Position numbers and translations under genes: made by a program
NCBI RefSeq assembly: GCF_026153515.1
Contig: NZ_CP110644.1
Location: 594,501-658,500, forward strand
Source: Pseudomonas sp. KU26590
GTDB taxonomy: Bacteria > Pseudomonadota > Gammaproteobacteria > Pseudomonadales > Pseudomonadaceae
Reading direction: 5' to 3'
DNA: 64,000 nucleotides
The notes under the pieces: generated by a model
The model's input: only the letters and a program-made list of their open reading frames with translations
What the model was told of the DNA's origin: nothing
Database searches by the model: none
Shown: in pieces, positions 18,480 through 28,088 of the stretch
How positions within the stretch are numbered: position 1 is the stretch's first letter
Layout: the number at the start of each line of letters is the position of its first letter

Positions 18480-19481
18480 CTACTCCGCTGAAAAGACGTC
18501 CTTGTACGCGAACAACGCAGGCGCGCCGCCAGTGTGGAGAAAGACGATCGGGCCGTCTTCGAAGCGCTGCCGGCCAATGCCGTCGAGCAGTCCGGCCATG
18601 GCCTTGCCGGTGTAAACCGGGTCCAGCAACAGCCCTTCATGACTGGCCACCAGCCGGATCGCCGCCAACGTGCCGGCATTTGGCTCGCCGTACCGTGGGC
18701 CAAAGTATTCATCCCACAGCTGCACCTTGAACGCGGCGGGCAATGATTCGCCCAGCAGCTCGACGGTTTGCTCGGCCAGGCGCTGAACCTTGGGCGCCTG
18801 GGTTTCTTCCGGGCGCGACACGGTCACACCAATCACCGGCAGCTCGGGCAGTTCTTCCGCCAGGGCCAAAGCCAGCCCGCTGTGAGTGCCGGCACTGCCC
18901 GACGCGAGCACGACGGCTGCGAATGACAGTCCGCTTTGCTTGATTTGCTCGGCCAGTTCAAAACCGGCCTGCACATAACCCAGTGCGCCGAGGGCGTTCG
19001 AACCGCCGATCGGCACCAGGTACGGCTTCTTGCCGCTCAGACGCAGTCGGCTGGCGAGGGCCTGCAGTTGCTCCTCGGCGTTGTCGAGGTTTTCGACCAA
19101 CTCGACCTTGGCATCGAACAAGTCCAGCAACAGGCGATTGCCGTTGCCCAGGTAATTGCTGTCGTCGGTCGCAATCGGGTTTTCCAGCAGCGCGACACAG
19201 CCCAGGCCGAGGCGGGCGGCGAGAGCAGCCGTCTGACGCACGTGGTTGGACTGAATGGCGCCCGCGGTGATCAGCGTGTCACACCCTTGAGCAAGGGCAT
19301 CGGCCGCGAGGTATTCCAGCTTGCGCAGCTTGTTGCCGCCCATGGCCAACGGCGTGATGTCGTCGCGTTTCACGTAAATGTCGCGGCCGGCCCAGGTCGA
19401 AAGGCGTTCGAGCTTTTCAAAGGGCGTCGGGCCGACGAGCAATTCCAGACGATTAAAACGGGCGAGCTGTTGTTTGATCAT
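18480..19481 (-). CDS. dcyD: D-cysteine desulfhydrase
   Basis: PLP enzyme (beta-family, ACC-deaminase group) of 333 residues that converts D-cysteine to pyruvate, sulfide and ammonia. Very close to E. coli DcyD over its length: [20 protein letters not shown] (Lys51 is the predicted PLP lysine), [34 protein letters not shown], and [19 protein letters not shown] 19481 matches the family N-terminus ([14 protein letters not shown]); the frame stays open for 50 further codons upstream. No clear Shine-Dalgarno precedes it. It is divergent from the serine acetyltransferase gene, with 197 bp between starts that probably hold both promoters. Confidence 0.9.
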   Translation of the reverse strand: MIKQQLARFNRLELLVGPTPFEKLERLSTWAGRDIYVKRDDITPLAMGGNKLRKLEYLAADALAQGCDTLITAGAIQSNHVRQTAALAARLGLGCVALLENPIATDDSNYLGNGNRLLLDLFDAKVELVENLDNAEEQLQALASRLRLSGKKPYLVPIGGSNALGALGYVQAGFELAEQIKQSGLSFAAVVLASGSAGTHSGLALALAEELPELPVIGVTVSRPEETQAPKVQRLAEQTVELLGESLPAAFKVQLWDEYFGPRYGEPNAGTLAAIRLVASHEGLLLDPVYTGKAMAGLLDGIGRQRFEDGPIVFLHTGGAPALFAYKDVFSAE

Positions 19482-19678
19482 GGTGGCGTCGACAGGTCTG
19501 CAATTGAGTCGCAGGACTATAGGCAGACGTTTCCCACAGGGCAACCGCCCGCCGTCCTTCATCCCCTGAGCAGAAGCCCCACAAAAATAGTTATTTTTTT
19601 GCCGCGAAGGGATGTCGTAGAGTGATTCCACTTCGGCCGTTACAGCCTGACTCGCCGTTGAATTGAGGAGAAATCTGC

Positions 19679-20641
19679 GTGAGCACTATTCCCGACCTGT
19701 CCCCGGAATCCTGCGCCGAGGGCGTGACCGGCCACTGGCAGTTGCAGCGGATTGTGGGTGAATTGCGCGCCGCGCGTGATGACTGGCGTACCAGCAACGG
19801 CCGAATCAGCGGAGAGAAGGGCGGCCGCGAGCTGCCTTCGCGCGAAGCCATGCGCGACATTCTCGATGCGCTGTGCGGCGCGCTGTTTCCGATGCGGCTG
19901 GGCCCGGTGGACCTGCGCGAAGAGAGCGAGGACTTCTACGTTGGGCATACCCTCGACGTGGCGCTGAATTCGTTGCTCGATCAAGCGCGGCTTGAGCTGC
20001 GCTACGCCGCCCGGCAGAAAGGCCAGGATGCCAGTTGCGCGGATGTGCATGCGGAACGGCTGATTCAGGATTTCGCCAGTGCGCTGCCGACGATTCGCCG
20101 CATCCTCGACACTGACGTGCTGGCGGCGTATCACGGTGACCCCGCCGCGCGCAGTGTTGACGAGGTGCTGCTCTGCTACCCGGGCATTCTGGCGGTGATT
20201 CACCACCGTCTGGCCCATCATCTTTATCACAACGGTTTGCCGCTGCTGGCGCGCATCAGCGCCGAACTCGCCCATTCTGCGACCGGCATCGACATCCATC
20301 CCGGCGCGCAAATCGGCCCGAGCTTCTTTATTGATCACGGAACAGGCGTGGTGATTGGCGAGACGGCAATCATCGGCGAGCGCGTGCGCATTTATCAGGC
20401 CGTCACGCTGGGCGCCAAACGCTTCCCGTCCGATGAGGATGGTCAGTTGCTGAAAGGCCATGCGCGCCACCCGATCGTCGAAGACGACGTAGTGATCTAT
20501 GCCGGTGCCACAATTCTGGGTCGCATCACCATTGGCAAGGGCTCGACCATCGGCGGCAACGTGTGGCTGACCCGCGGCGTCCCGGCGGGCAGCAACGTCA
20601 ATCAGGCGAGTCTTCAGCACGAGGACGGCTGTCCGAAGTAG
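19679..20641 (+). CDS. epsC: serine O-acetyltransferase (EpsC/CysE type)
   Basis: Makes O-acetyl-L-serine from serine and acetyl-CoA, the carbon skeleton for cysteine. 320 residues: an N-terminal helical domain and a C-terminal left-handed beta helix with hexapeptide repeats. The active-site part reads [25 protein letters not shown] and [18 protein letters not shown]. The GTG start at 19679 has GAGGAG eight bases upstream. It is divergent from the D-cysteine desulfhydrase gene. Placing cysteine precursor synthesis beside cystine uptake and D-cysteine breakdown suggests common control, probably by CysB, though I did not identify a site. Confidence 0.9.
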   Translation: MSTIPDLSPESCAEGVTGHWQLQRIVGELRAARDDWRTSNGRISGEKGGRELPSREAMRDILDALCGALFPMRLGPVDLREESEDFYVGHTLDVALNSLLDQARLELRYAARQKGQDASCADVHAERLIQDFASALPTIRRILDTDVLAAYHGDPAARSVDEVLLCYPGILAVIHHRLAHHLYHNGLPLLARISAELAHSATGIDIHPGAQIGPSFFIDHGTGVVIGETAIIGERVRIYQAVTLGAKRFPSDEDGQLLKGHARHPIVEDDVVIYAGATILGRITIGKGSTIGGNVWLTRGVPAGSNVNQASLQHEDGCPK

Positions 20642-20680
20642 CCGTTCATATCCCAAATCCAACGGCGCGCACACTGGCCT

Positions 20681-20750
20681 CTTCCCGGCTGAAGCCGGTC
20701 CCACGAATCGATCGCGTACGCTTCGTAGGACTGGCTTTAGCCGGAAAGGC
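20681..20750. repeat. REP pair (CCGGCTTTAGCCGG family)
   Basis: An inverted copy (20681-20704) and a forward copy (20725-20750) of the REP used in the 113-bp array, 20 bp apart. It lies 40 bp after the serine acetyltransferase stop and could fold into a transcript-end hairpin. Confidence 0.85.
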
Positions 20751-20905
20751 GTCAGTCGTCATATCGCTGATGCCTCCCACAATTTCTTCATCGCTCTAAA
20801 AACCCTCCAAAACCCACGGAACGAAAGGCTTTCGTCGTCCGTCCTACCCTCGCCTGAGAGAGCGTCACGCCACTGTGCATTAGTCTCTGGCGGTCTTTTC
20901 GTGCT

Positions 20906-20925
20906 TTAATTGAACGTTCAATCAA
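20906..20925. promoter_or_regulatory. BetI operator upstream of the choline transporter gene
   Basis: A perfect 14-bp palindrome, ATTGAACGTTCAAT (20909-20922), extends with one mismatch per arm to 20906-20925. This matches the operator I remember for the choline-responsive repressor BetI in gammaproteobacterial bet genes. It lies about 100 bp before the BetT start, suitable for repression in the absence of choline. Confidence 0.8.
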
Positions 20926-20970
20926 GTTAAACCGGTGGTTCGCTGCCCGCTGATCTCAGGAGGCCTACCT

Positions 20971-21027
20971 TTGCCGCATACACGTTGCATGATCGATCCC
21001 CTCGCCCGCGCGGCGGTATTCATATGA
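20971..21027 (+). promoter_or_regulatory. possible leader peptide overlapping the BetT start
   Basis: AGGAGG at 20958-20963, the best ribosome-binding site in the region, does not serve the BetT frame. Seven bases on, TTG 20971 opens an 18-codon frame (with an internal ATG at 20989) that stops at TGA 21025-21027, overlapping the BetT ATG as ATGA. The BetT start itself has only CGGCGG nearby. Translational coupling through a short leader is plausible but unproven. Confidence 0.35.
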
Positions 21028-23018
21028 ATAATTCAAGCGCTCCAAGCAGCTCGCCCGTTCGCATGAACGGCCCTGTTTTCTACTTTGCCGCCAGCTTCAT
21101 TCTGATCTTCGGACTGGTGGTCGTCGCCTTCCCGGAAGCATCGGGCGCCTGGTTGCTCGCCGCGCAGAACTGGGCCGCCAACACCGTTGGCTGGTACTAC
21201 ATGCTGGCCATGACCCTGTATCTGCTGTTTGTGGTTGTCACCGCGATTTCAGGCTACGGCAAGATCAAGCTTGGCGCTGACCACGACGAACCCGAGTTCA
21301 GCTACCTGTCCTGGGCTGGCATGCTGTTCGCTGCCGGGATCAGCATCACGCTGTTCTTCTTCTGTGTGTCCGAACCATTGACCCACATGCTGGCGCCGCC
21401 GCAAGGCGAAGGCGGGACCACCCAATCGGCGCGTCAGGCCATGCAGCTGCTGTTTCTGCATTGGGGCCTGCACGGTTGGGGCGTGTTCGCGTTCGTCGGC
21501 ATGGCGCTGGCCTACTTCGCGTATCGCCATAACCTGCCGCTGGCATTGCGTTCAGCGCTGTATCCGATGATTGGCAAGCGCATCAACGGCCCGATCGGCT
21601 ATGCGGTCGACGGCTTCGGCATCATCGCCACCATCTTCGGCCTCGGCGCCGACATGGGCTTTGGCGTACTGCACCTGAATTCCGGGCTGGACTACCTGTT
21701 CAACGTGCCGCACACCCAATGGATTCAGGTCGGTCTGATTACCCTGATGATGGGCGCGGCCATCCTGGTGGCCATCGCGGGCGTCGACAAGGGCGTGCGC
21801 GTCATGTCCGACATCAACATGCTGCTGGCCTGCGCGCTGCTGCTGTTCGTGTTGTTTGCCGGACCCACGCAGCACCTGCTTAATACGCTGGTGCAGAACA
21901 TCGGCGATTACCTCGGCGCATTGCCGGTCAAGAGCTTCGACGTGTATGCGTACGACGGCCCGAGTGACTGGCTGGGCGGCTGGACCGTGTTCTATTGGGC
22001 GTGGTGGATTGCCTGGTCGCCGTTCGTGGGTCTGTTCATTGCGCGTATCTCCCGTGGCCGCACCATTCGTGAATTCGTCTGTGGCGTGCTGCTGATCCCG
22101 TTGGGCTTTACGTTGGCCTGGATGTCGATCTTCGGTAACAGCGCAATCGACCTGGTGCTGAACCACGGGATGGCTGCATTGGGCCAGTCGGCCATCGACG
22201 ATCCCTCGATGACCCTGTACCTGATGCTCCAAACCTATCCGTGGAGCCGGACGGTCATTGCCGTAACAGTGTTCATTAGCTTCGTGTTCTTCGTAACCTC
22301 GGCCGACTCCGGCACCGTGGTGCTGTCGACGCTGTCCGCCAAAGGCGGCAGCCCGGACGAAGACGGCCCGAAATGGTTGCGCGTGTTCTGGGGCGTGATG
22401 ACCGCGCTGATCACCAGCGGCCTGCTGTTCTCGGGCAGCATCGATGCGCTGAAGTCTGCGGTGGTGCTGACTTCGTTGCCATTCTCGCTGATTCTGCTGC
22501 TGATGATGTGGGGGCTGCACAAGGCGTTCTACATGGAATCCCAGCGCAAAATCGCGCAGCTGTATTCACTGGCACCGGTTTCCGGAGCTCGGCGTGGCGG
22601 CTGGCGTCAGCGTCTGACCCAGGCGGTGGCATTCCCGTCGCGCGATGAGGTTTACCGCTTCCTGGATCAGACCGTGCGCCCGGCGATTGAAGAAGTGACG
22701 GCAGTGTTCGTCGAGAAGGGCCTGACCGTCGTGACCCAGCCGGATCCGGCCAACGACACCGTGGGCCTGGAAATCGGCCACGGTGAAGAGCGTCCGTTCG
22801 TGTACCAGGTGACCATGCGTGGCTACTTCACGCCGTCCTTCGCACGCGGCGGCATGGGCTCCAAGCAGCTGAACAACCGCCGCTACTACCGCGCCGAAGT
22901 GCATTTGAGCGAAGGGAGTCAGGACTACGACCTGGTGGGCTACACCAAGGAACAGGTCATCAACGACATCCTCGACCAGTACGAACGCCATATGCAGTTC
23001 CTGCACCTGGTGCGTTGA
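21024..23018 (+). CDS. betT: BCCT-family choline transporter BetT
   Basis: Secondary transporter of 664 residues for choline (betaine/carnitine/choline transporter family). About twelve hydrophobic segments occupy residues 10-500. The Trp-rich core segment reads GGWTVFYWAWWIAWSPFVGLFIARISRGRTIRE. A cytoplasmic C-terminal domain of about 150 residues follows, as in osmoregulated BetT. ATG 21024 is used; an upstream in-frame TTG (20985) would add 13 residues of non-family sequence. The BetI palindrome upstream supports choline as substrate, both for osmoprotection and as carbon/nitrogen source. Confidence 0.9.
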   Translation: MNNSSAPSSSPVRMNGPVFYFAASFILIFGLVVVAFPEASGAWLLAAQNWAANTVGWYYMLAMTLYLLFVVVTAISGYGKIKLGADHDEPEFSYLSWAGMLFAAGISITLFFFCVSEPLTHMLAPPQGEGGTTQSARQAMQLLFLHWGLHGWGVFAFVGMALAYFAYRHNLPLALRSALYPMIGKRINGPIGYAVDGFGIIATIFGLGADMGFGVLHLNSGLDYLFNVPHTQWIQVGLITLMMGAAILVAIAGVDKGVRVMSDINMLLACALLLFVLFAGPTQHLLNTLVQNIGDYLGALPVKSFDVYAYDGPSDWLGGWTVFYWAWWIAWSPFVGLFIARISRGRTIREFVCGVLLIPLGFTLAWMSIFGNSAIDLVLNHGMAALGQSAIDDPSMTLYLMLQTYPWSRTVIAVTVFISFVFFVTSADSGTVVLSTLSAKGGSPDEDGPKWLRVFWGVMTALITSGLLFSGSIDALKSAVVLTSLPFSLILLLMMWGLHKAFYMESQRKIAQLYSLAPVSGARRGGWRQRLTQAVAFPSRDEVYRFLDQTVRPAIEEVTAVFVEKGLTVVTQPDPANDTVGLEIGHGEERPFVYQVTMRGYFTPSFARGGMGSKQLNNRRYYRAEVHLSEGSQDYDLVGYTKEQVINDILDQYERHMQFLHLVR

Positions 23019-23031
23019 GGCTGATTGTTTT

Positions 23032-23119
23032 GTAAGAACACGCGTGCCCGCGACGGCGTCGTGTCGGTCACCTCACCGGGGACTGACACGAAATCTTCGC
23101 GGGCACGCGCGCTTCTACA
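23032..23119. repeat. inverted REP pair
   Basis: A degenerate REP ending in GTGCCCGCGA (23032-23053) is mirrored at 23097-23119. It lies between the convergent ends of betT and the SDR gene and could terminate both. Confidence 0.7.
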
Positions 23120-23129
23120 GCCTCGTTTT

Positions 23130-23882
23130 TTACGCCAACCCACCATTGGCTCGCAGCACCTGACCATTCACCCAGCCTGAATCCGGGCCGGCAAGGAAGG
23201 ACACGACGCTGGCGATGTCTTCCGGCTGCCCCAGCCGCTGCAACGGCGGCATGTTGGCGAAGTGCTGGATTTGCTCCTCGCTTTTGCCTTGCAGGAACAG
23301 CTCGGTGGCCACCGGCCCCGGTGCAACCGCATTCACGGTGATATTCCGCCCGCGTAACTCCTTGGCGAACACATGGGTGAAGGCCTCGACCGCCGCCTTG
23401 GTCGCGTTATAAATCGCGTAGCCCGGCAGGTTCAACGCCAGCGCAGTGGTGGAGAAATTGATGATGCGGCCTCCATCGTTCATCCGGGCGCCCGCTTCAC
23501 GCAGCGTGTTGAAGGTGCCTCGGGTATTGATATTAAACGCCTGATCGAACTGCTCATCGCTGGTGTCTGCCAGCGGCAAGGCCTTCATGACGCCCGCGTT
23601 ATTGACCAACACATCCACCTTGCCCAACTGCGTTTCCGTTTGCTCGAACAACGCACGGACTTCGTCGGCCTTGGCAACGTCAGCCTTGATCGCGATGGCC
23701 TGACCCCCATCGGCATGGAGCTGCGCAACCAGGGCGTTGGCCTCTGCCGCGCTGCTGGCGTAATTCACGACCACCGCAAAGCCGTCACGGCTCAACCGCC
23801 GCGCTATTTGCGCGCCGATGCCACGGGAGGCACCGGTGACGATGGCGACAGGGCGAGGGGTGTCTGGCGTTGACTGCGTCAT
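23130..23882 (-). CDS. short-chain dehydrogenase/reductase
   Basis: Classical SDR of 250 residues. The cofactor loop is TGASRGIG (16-23), NNAG is at 94-97, the catalytic Ser is about residue 144, and the YxxxK motif is Tyr158-Lys162 (YNATK). The Arg just after the glycine-rich motif and NYASS at the end of beta-2 suggest NADP(H). ATG 23882 is preferred to two upstream starts because GGAG lies seven bases before it. The substrate is unknown. It is convergent with betT and divergent from the aldo-keto reductase gene, suggesting a shared regulatory region (23883-24122). Confidence 0.85.
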   Translation of the reverse strand: MTQSTPDTPRPVAIVTGASRGIGAQIARRLSRDGFAVVVNYASSAAEANALVAQLHADGGQAIAIKADVAKADEVRALFEQTETQLGKVDVLVNNAGVMKALPLADTSDEQFDQAFNINTRGTFNTLREAGARMNDGGRIINFSTTALALNLPGYAIYNATKAAVEAFTHVFAKELRGRNITVNAVAPGPVATELFLQGKSEEQIQHFANMPPLQRLGQPEDIASVVSFLAGPDSGWVNGQVLRANGGLA

Positions 23883-24122
23883 GGTGAGTCTCCGATTCAT
23901 GTGAAAGTGCATGCAGCTTCACACGCCAGGGCGCCCTGATAAATGCCCCAAAAATGCCTTCGTTGTTCGATCAAAGCGAACAATAGAAGGCGCATCGCTG
24001 CCTACCTGCACTGAAGGGGTGGCATTCGTCCACTTGCTTGAACCCCCTCACCGTACGGAAATCCGAGTAATCTCACGGGTTCGTTATGTGACCTGACTTC
24101 CATACAAGAAAGAGAGGACTGG

Positions 24123-25160
24123 ATGACTTACATCGCTGCCGAAAACCGTTATGAACGCATTCCCTATCGTCGCGTAGGCCGCAGTGGCCTGGTGTTGCCA
24201 GCGCTCTCCATGGGGCTTTGGCACAACTTCGGCGACAGCACGCCGATCGACACCCAGCGCGCCATGCTGCGCACGGCCTTCGATCTGGGTATCAACCACT
24301 TCGACCTCGCCAACAACTATGGCCCGCCCTACGGCAGTGCCGAGATCAACTTCGGCCGCCTGCTCAAAGAAGACTTCAGGCAGTACCGCGACGAGCTGAT
24401 TATTTCCAGCAAAGCCGGCTGGGACATGTGGCCGGGGCCTTACGGTCAGGGCGGCGGATCGCGCAAGTACGTGCTCGCCAGCCTCGACCAGAGCCTGCAG
24501 CGCATGGGCCTGGACTACGTTGATATTTTCTATTCCCACCGCTTCGACCCGGACACCCCGCTGGAAGAAACCGCGAGCGCACTGGCCACTGCCGTGCAGC
24601 AGGGCAAAGCGCTGTATATCGGGATTTCGTCGTATTCGGGCGCCAAAACCCGGGAAATCGCAGGCCTGCTGAAGGAGTGGAAAGTGCCGCTGCTGATTCA
24701 TCAGCCGGCTTATAACCTGCTCAATCGCTGGGTCGAAAAAGACCTGCTGGACACCACCGAAGAACTCGGCTCGGGCGTCATCGCGTTCACCGCACTGGCC
24801 CAAGGTCTGCTCTCGGATAAATACCTGAACGGCATTCCTAAGGATGCACGAGTCAACCGTCCCGGTGGCGGCTCGCTCCAGGCGGCGCATTTGTCGGAGC
24901 AGAACATCGAGCACGTGCGTGCGCTGAACGAGATTGCCAAGCGTCGTGGTCAGAGCCTTGCGCAAATGGCCCTGGCCTGGACGCTGCGCGATCCGCGCGT
25001 CACGTCCGCACTGATCGGTGCAAGCCGTCCGGAGCAGATCATCGAGAACGTTGGCGCCCTCGACAATCTTGAGTTCAGTCAGGAAGAACTGGCCGAGATC
25101 GACCGGTTTGCGGTGGAAGGCGGAATCAACTTGTGGGAGAAGCCGTCTTCGGCTGAGTGA
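24123..25160 (+). CDS. gpr: aldo-keto reductase, L-glyceraldehyde-3-phosphate reductase type (YghZ/Gpr)
   Basis: A 345-residue AKR very similar to E. coli YghZ: LPALSMGLWHNFG, FDLGINHFDLANNYGPP (catalytic Asp and Tyr), ELIISSKAGWDMWPGPYG (Lys), YVDIFYSHRFD (His), LLIHQPAYNLLNRW and VTSALIGASRPEQI (NADPH site). The enzyme reduces L-glyceraldehyde 3-phosphate and detoxifies aldehydes such as methylglyoxal. An AGAGAGG ribosome-binding site precedes ATG 24123. It ends just before a REP-type hairpin. Confidence 0.9.
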   Translation: MTYIAAENRYERIPYRRVGRSGLVLPALSMGLWHNFGDSTPIDTQRAMLRTAFDLGINHFDLANNYGPPYGSAEINFGRLLKEDFRQYRDELIISSKAGWDMWPGPYGQGGGSRKYVLASLDQSLQRMGLDYVDIFYSHRFDPDTPLEETASALATAVQQGKALYIGISSYSGAKTREIAGLLKEWKVPLLIHQPAYNLLNRWVEKDLLDTTEELGSGVIAFTALAQGLLSDKYLNGIPKDARVNRPGGGSLQAAHLSEQNIEHVRALNEIAKRRGQSLAQMALAWTLRDPRVTSALIGASRPEQIIENVGALDNLEFSQEELAEIDRFAVEGGINLWEKPSSAE

Positions 25161-25173
25161 CGCTAGGGCTGCG

Positions 25174-25255
25174 GGAGCCGGCTTGCTGGCGAACTCAACA
25201 TGTCAGGCGACGTTTCTATCGTTGACAGTGTTCCGTTCGCCAGCAAGCCGGCTCC
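25174..25255. repeat. inverted REP pair (AGCCGGCTTGCTGGCGA family), possible terminator
   Basis: A 21-bp inverted repeat (25174-25194 with 25235-25255) spans a 40-bp loop that contains a smaller TGTCA/TGACA dyad. An ATTTTT run follows at 25259, so it may end the aldo-keto reductase transcript; ntrC converges from the other side. Confidence 0.8.
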
Positions 25256-25300
25256 TACAATTTTTGGTCTAGCCCATCAACACACGAGGTCTGAAGCCGT

Positions 25301-26737
25301 TCAGCCCTCATCACCCTCGTCGTCATCCCCACCATCAATCTTCATGCCCAGCTCCTTGATCTTGCGGGTCAAGGTGTTGCGGCCCCAGCCCAGTAGCACG
25401 GCGGCGTCGCGACGACGGCCGGCGGTGTGCTTGAGCGCGGTCTCGATCATGATGCGTTCGAACGTCGGCACAGCACTGTCCAGCAGGCTGGATTGTCCAC
25501 GGGCCAGCGCTTGATCGGCCCATTGGCGCAGTGCTTGTTCCCAGTTGGTGACCGGAGCAGCGTCCTGCGGCAGGCTCAGCAGTTCGGGCGGCAGATCGCT
25601 GACATGCACTTCGCGGCCCGACGCCATCACCGTGATCCAGCGGCAGGTGTTTTCCAGTTGGCGGACGTTGCCCGGCCACGGCAGGTGCTTGAGGTATTCC
25701 TCGGTTTCCGTCTTCAGCAGCTTCGGCTCAACCGCCAGTTCCTGCGCAGCGCGGCTGAGGAAGTGGCGTGCCAGTGTCGGGATGTCTTCGCGACGGTCGG
25801 ACATGCGCGGGATATGAATGCGGATCACGTTCAGGCGGTGGAACAAGTCCTCGCGGAACTTGCCGGCCTGGACCAGGGTTTCCAGATTCTGGTGAGTCGC
25901 CGCAATGATGCGCACGTCGACTTTGACTGGCACGTGTCCGCCCACCCGGTAGAACTCGCCGTCGGCCAGCACGCGCAGCAGTCGGGTCTGGGTATCGGCC
26001 GGCATGTCGCCGATTTCATCGAGAAACAGGGTGCCGCCGTCGGCCTGCTCGAAACGCCCGCGCCGCAGGTTGGCCGCGCCGGTGAACGCGCCTTTTTCGT
26101 GGCCGAACAGCTCGGACTCCATCAAGTCTTTCGGAATCGCGGCCATATTCAGCGCAATGAACGGCGACGCCGAACGTGGGCTGTGGCGGTGCAGGGCGTG
26201 GGCAACCAGCTCCTTACCGGTCCCGGACTCGCCGTTGATCAGCACGGTGATATTGGAGTGGCTCAAGCGGCCGATGGCGCGAAACACCTCCTGCATCGCC
26301 GGCGCTTCACCGATGATTTCCGGGGTACGGGTCAGGGTGGGCGGAACGGCCAGGCCTTGCTGCTCCTGAGCGTGCTGATTGGCGCGTTTGACCAGCGAAA
26401 CGGCTTCGTCAACATCGAACGGCTTGGGCAGGTACTCGAAGGCACCGCCCTGATAGGACGCCACGGCGCTGTCGAGGTCCGAATGCGCGGTCATGATGAT
26501 GACCGGCAGGCGCGGATGCTGTTCGCGAATGCGCGCCAGCAAGTCCAGGCCGCTGGCACCGGGCATGCGGATATCGGAAATGATCACGTCCGGTTGCTGG
26601 CGGGCCAGGCGGCTCATCACGCCATCGGCGCTGTCGAAACTTTGCGTGGTCATGCCCTCTTGCTGCAGGGCTTTCTCCAGTACCCAGCGGATGGAACGGT
26701 CGTCATCGACGATCCAGACAGTTTCACTACGGCTCAT
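25301..26737 (-). CDS. ntrC: nitrogen regulation response regulator NtrC
   Basis: Sigma-54-dependent activator of nitrogen-starvation genes, 478 residues. Receiver domain 1-125 with phospho-acceptor Asp55 (IISDIRMPG). AAA+ domain about 140-380 with Walker A GESGTGKE (169-176), the sigma-54 contact loop GAFTGA (216-221) and FLDEIGDMP. The C-terminal Fis-type HTH reads AAVLLGWGRNTLTRKIKELG. It overlaps ntrB by four bases (26734-26737), so sensor and regulator are co-translated. An acidic tail (GGDDDEGDEG) closes the protein. Confidence 0.97.
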   Translation of the reverse strand: MSRSETVWIVDDDRSIRWVLEKALQQEGMTTQSFDSADGVMSRLARQQPDVIISDIRMPGASGLDLLARIREQHPRLPVIIMTAHSDLDSAVASYQGGAFEYLPKPFDVDEAVSLVKRANQHAQEQQGLAVPPTLTRTPEIIGEAPAMQEVFRAIGRLSHSNITVLINGESGTGKELVAHALHRHSPRSASPFIALNMAAIPKDLMESELFGHEKGAFTGAANLRRGRFEQADGGTLFLDEIGDMPADTQTRLLRVLADGEFYRVGGHVPVKVDVRIIAATHQNLETLVQAGKFREDLFHRLNVIRIHIPRMSDRREDIPTLARHFLSRAAQELAVEPKLLKTETEEYLKHLPWPGNVRQLENTCRWITVMASGREVHVSDLPPELLSLPQDAAPVTNWEQALRQWADQALARGQSSLLDSAVPTFERIMIETALKHTAGRRRDAAVLLGWGRNTLTRKIKELGMKIDGGDDDEGDEG

Positions 26738-27819
26738 GTCGACGCTGCTCCTTGTTCCAGCGGCAGGAAGATCGAGAATGTTGTATGGCCAGGATGGCTA
26801 TCACACTCGATCAGCCCCTGGTGCTGGCTGATGATGTTCTGGGTAATGGCAAGGCCCAGCCCGGTGCCATCCGGGCGGCCGCTGACCATGGGATAAAAAA
26901 TGGTTTCTTGCAGCTCCGGCGGGATGCCGGGGCCGTTGTCGATGATTTCGATCTTGCTGACCAGACGATGGCGCACGTGGCCGATGGTGAACTGGCGCAT
27001 GGCGCGAGTGCGCAGGCTGATGCGGCCCAGACGCAGCTCGTTCTGGCTGCTGATCGCCTGCATGGCATTGCGCACGATATTGAGCACCGCCTGAATCATC
27101 TGCTCGCGGTCAATCAGCACATCGGGAATGCTCGGATCGTAGTCGCGCACGATGGTGATGCATCCCTGGCTCTCGGCTTCGACAAGGCTGCACACGCGTT
27201 CGAGCACTTCGTGCACGTTGGTCATCGCCAGCATCGGCAGCTTGTTCGAGCCCAGCATGCGGTCGACCAGATTACGCAGACGGTCGGCCTCTTCGATGAT
27301 GACGTTGGTGTAGTCCTTGAGGCTCTCCTCCGGCAGCTCACGTGCCAGCAACTGCGCGGCGCCGCGAATCCCGCCAAGGGGGTTCTTGATTTCATGGGCC
27401 AGGCCACGCACCAGCATTTTGGTGGTTTCCTGCTTGGACAGCTGAGCCTCTTCCTTGGTGATCCGCAGCAAGCGATCACGGGGATGGACTTCCAGCAGCA
27501 GCATGGTCTCGGCCTGGGAAAGGATCGGCGTCACGGCGTAATCGACCGTCAGCGTCTGGCCGGTCAGAGCGGTCAGCATGGCCTCACGCTTGGTAAACGG
27601 ATGGGCCTGTTCGACGGCCTGACGAAGCGAGCTGAGCGCTTCGGCAGATTCGGTGAACAGCTCGCTGATGAATTGTCCGTGGCTGCGCTGACCGCTGATG
27701 GCCAGCAGCATTTCAGCGGCAGGATTCATGTACTCGAGGCGCAGGTCCGAGTTGAGCAGAATCGTGGCAGTGGTCAGGTTGTCGAGTAACAACCGATGCA
27801 ACGCATCGCTGATAGTCAT
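26734..27819 (-). CDS. ntrB: nitrogen regulation sensor kinase/phosphatase NtrB
   Basis: Cytosolic PII-controlled histidine kinase of 361 residues that phosphorylates and dephosphorylates NtrC. PAS domain about 10-110. HisKA box GLAHEIKNPLGG with phospho-His142. N box NIVRNAMQAI, G1 box DNGPGIP, and G2 region GTGLGLAITQNII. A sigma-54 promoter and an NtrC-type site lie upstream, indicating autoactivation when nitrogen is scarce. Confidence 0.97.
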   Translation of the reverse strand: MTISDALHRLLLDNLTTATILLNSDLRLEYMNPAAEMLLAISGQRSHGQFISELFTESAEALSSLRQAVEQAHPFTKREAMLTALTGQTLTVDYAVTPILSQAETMLLLEVHPRDRLLRITKEEAQLSKQETTKMLVRGLAHEIKNPLGGIRGAAQLLARELPEESLKDYTNVIIEEADRLRNLVDRMLGSNKLPMLAMTNVHEVLERVCSLVEAESQGCITIVRDYDPSIPDVLIDREQMIQAVLNIVRNAMQAISSQNELRLGRISLRTRAMRQFTIGHVRHRLVSKIEIIDNGPGIPPELQETIFYPMVSGRPDGTGLGLAITQNIISQHQGLIECDSHPGHTTFSIFLPLEQGAAST

Positions 27820-27944
27820 GAATCCCGGTGACCTCTTTTGGCTCTATGCACACGGACTGGGCCGTGGGTGCAGGCGCTGATTGGTCTTTGCCAGCGTATG
27901 GAAACCGCTGAAACGTGTGATGTGCTCGCGCATTCATTACAAAA

Positions 27945-27960
27945 TGCAAAAACCAAACCA
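27945..27960 (-). promoter_or_regulatory. sigma-54 promoter of ntrBC
   Basis: On the minus strand the bases read TGGTTTGGTTTTTGCA: the -24 GG and -12 GC have the required spacing and TTGCA is perfect. The expected start is near 27934, about 115 bp before ntrB. Confidence 0.7.
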
Positions 27961-28088
27961 AGGCTCCGAAAAGAAGCGCGGATAGAGGAATTGCGAGCGT
28001 TTTTTGGACGGCAGGCCCGGCGACAGTGCATGGATTCCAAGCGGCCGAACCAAAATGGGCTTTTTCTACGAAACCTCGTTCAGGTTGC

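Noticed and set aside
19482..19631. 50-codon N-terminal extension of D-cysteine desulfhydrase
   Set aside because: It does not resemble the family and would enter the divergent promoter region.
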